64,000 nt of DNA from Bin127 sp965221625. Lineage in GTDB: Bacteria; Chloroflexota; Dehalococcoidia; Lucifugimonadales; Lucifugimonadaceae. Below the pieces are notes generated by a model. That model was not told where the DNA came from. It worked only from the letters and a program-made list of their open reading frames with translations, and made no database searches. The position numbers and the translations under genes were made by a program. Numbering within the stretch: the stretch's first letter is position 1; each line of letters starts with the position of its first letter. Positions 62,681 through 64,000 of this stretch are shown piece by piece. The stretch spans positions 930,001 to 994,000 of the forward strand of contig OZ244903.1 of the NCBI GenBank assembly GCA_965221625.1, read 5' to 3'.

Positions 62681-64000
62681 CTACTCGGCACTTTCTTGCT
62701 CGACCTGCAGATGTGGAAGCCAAGCGAGGAACTTCGGCAAGTACCAGTTGCGCGCTCCCAACACCTCCATGCTCGCCGGAACGAGGATCGAGCGGATGAT
62801 CGTCGCATCAAGCAATACGGCAACGGCGAGACCGAAACCCATCTGCTGATTGATCAGCATGTCTCCCGCAGCGAATGCACCGAAGACTACCACCATGATG
62901 AGTGCCGCACCCGTGATCAATCCACCAGTCGAGCGCAACCCGAACGCCACCGCCGACGTATTGTCGCCAGTTTCGTCGAAGCGTTCCCGTATTCGACTCA
63001 GCAAGAAGACGTGATAATCCATCGAGAGTCCGAAGAGCACCGTGAAAAGGAATAGGGGCAACCATGCGTCGATCACCTCTGCCCGTTGGAATCCAAGGAG
63101 CTCAGTCCCGACGCCCTTCTGCAATACAAGCACCAGCAAACCATAGGTGGCACCCACGGCGAGCAAGTTCATCAAAATCGCCTTTAGCGGCACCACAATC
63201 GAGCGGAACACGATCATCAAGATGATGAAGCTCGAACCCAAGACGAATGCAAAGACGATTGGCGTGTAGAAGCTGACGATACTCCCAAAGTCGGCGACTT
63301 CCGCCGTTACTCCGCCGACCGACACTTCGGCGGGTACGCCTGCGAACGCAGTTGCGATGTGCTCGCTCCGCAATCTCTGCAGCTCCTCCGCGGCTTCCGG
63401 ACTTGCCGGTTTGCCGGGATAGGGCAGCGTCAACAAACCTAGATCGCCCGTCGCATTCACAACCAGCGGATTGGGCGGCACCGGAAACGCCGGATCTGCA
63501 GCCAGCGATTCTTGCAGATCGACGATCGCCTGGACCACTTCCGGGTCTGCGACGTCGCCTTCGATCACTATCTCCGCCGGACTGAGACAACCAGCCGGGT
63601 TGACCGCGCCAAACGAAAACTCTCGCTCGAATGTAAGGAACGCCTGCTTCGTCTGCGCCTTGTCCGGGAAGCTATTGACGTCGTTCAGTCCCGTGCGGAT
63701 ATCGAGATAGAACCACGCCAGCACGAGCATCGGCACCACCGTAATGACAATGCTCAACCAAGGAAAGCGCGTCACAATACGCGTCATCGTGTCCCAAAAA
63801 CCACTCGCATCGGACGTCGTATTGTCGAGCGAAAAGCGTTGCAAACGGGAACCCAGAGACAATCTGTTGACCCGTGGCCCGAGCAGAACCAACACAGCGG
63901 GAAGCAATGTGAGAGTCGCCGCCAACGCCGAAATCACCACCAAGATCGCCCCGAGTGCCGTCGACTGATAGAACGACGCCGGCACGATGAACAGTCCCAA
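62681..64000 (-). CDS. MMPL-family RND transporter (N-terminus outside window)
   Basis: C-terminal 439 residues of a large membrane transporter; translation enters from beyond base 64000. It begins inside the first transmembrane bundle (YQSTALGAILVVISALAATL), then a basic loop, a helix (WLSIVITVVPMLVLAWFYLD), a large external domain (to about residue 235), and the second bundle with FGLSMDYHVFLLSRIRERFD, a family hallmark. It ends with LLDATIIRSILVPASMEVLG, also typical. Such proteins export lipids, hopanoids or polyketides. The second half is complete and intact. Confidence 0.92.
   Translation of the reverse strand: MGLFIVPASFYQSTALGAILVVISALAATLTLLPAVLVLLGPRVNRLSLGSRLQRFSLDNTTSDASGFWDTMTRIVTRFPWLSIVITVVPMLVLAWFYLDIRTGLNDVNSFPDKAQTKQAFLTFEREFSFGAVNPAGCLSPAEIVIEGDVADPEVVQAIVDLQESLAADPAFPVPPNPLVVNATGDLGLLTLPYPGKPASPEAAEELQRLRSEHIATAFAGVPAEVSVGGVTAEVADFGSIVSFYTPIVFAFVLGSSFIILMIVFRSIVVPLKAILMNLLAVGATYGLLVLVLQKGVGTELLGFQRAEVIDAWLPLFLFTVLFGLSMDYHVFLLSRIRERFDETGDNTSAVAFGLRSTGGLITGAALIMVVVFGAFAAGDMLINQQMGFGLAVAVLLDATIIRSILVPASMEVLGARNWYLPKFLAWLPHLQVEQESAE

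Overview
The window looks like a chromosome segment of an uncultivated Chloroflexota bacterium. I would guess a SAR202- or Dehalococcoidia-like lineage. The evidence is a 16S rRNA gene with the Chloroflexota-like CAGCAGCAAGG block, an orphan 16S with no 23S behind it, frequent TTG/GTG starts, and many ABC substrate-binding lipoproteins with Val/Glu/Thr-rich stalks after the lipobox. The lineage is inferred from memory of such sequences, not from a search. The 16S 3' end (CACCTCCTTT) matches the AAGGAG/GGAGG ribosome-binding sites seen before many genes.

Layout. (1) 1-23.7 kb holds four peptide/nickel-type (Opp/Dpp) ABC uptake systems. They are a truncated binding protein with two permeases (1-3.0 kb); a paralogous set with an inverted binding protein, two permeases and two ATPases (3.4-9.8 kb); a complete minus-strand operon (17.4-9.9 kb); and a binding protein plus two permeases without ATPases (23.7-19.6 kb). 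A formylglycine-type sulfatase lies between the last two. In each of the three sets where the binding-protein gene directly precedes the permeases, a perfect hairpin separates them. (2) 24.1-27.5 kb holds a branched-chain-amino-acid-type binding lipoprotein coupled to a two-TM sensor-like protein with no output domain, then an unknown lipoprotein. (3) 27.8-29.3 kb is the 16S rRNA gene, with its own terminator. (4) 29.8-31.6 kb has a small c-type cytochrome lipoprotein and an enolase-superfamily dehydratase.

(5) 31.9-49.6 kb is the most unusual part: six consecutive minus-strand genes for large surface proteins. Their exposed N-terminal parts differ (putative Ig/cadherin-like, FN3-like, GLUG-like and calcium-loop modules). 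All share one C-terminal block: an Ig-like domain, a ZU5-like domain, a P-x-T-G-G motif, a membrane helix and usually a basic tail. The block is almost identical in five genes, and one gene appears to be a recombinant between two subfamilies. This is a constant/variable display array.

(6) 49.8-53.1 kb holds a DUF378 protein, a mycothiol-type formaldehyde dehydrogenase, a cupin and an Atg22-like MFS transporter. (7) 53.2-59.2 kb is an accessory region. It has degenerate repeats, tRNA-Ile(GAU) with a duplicated 3' end, a PstI/BsuBI-type restriction-modification pair bounded by 57-bp direct repeats, a beta-class DNA methyltransferase next to an internally deleted second methyltransferase, and six 67-bp tandem repeats. 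(8) 59.3-64.0 kb holds a PLP aminotransferase, two DUF1801 proteins, a DUF2236 oxygenase-like protein and the C-terminal part of an MMPL transporter cut by the window end.

Domain names were assigned by eye from motifs. No database search was possible. Start sites were moved inward wherever a ribosome-binding site or alignment between paralogs argued for it.
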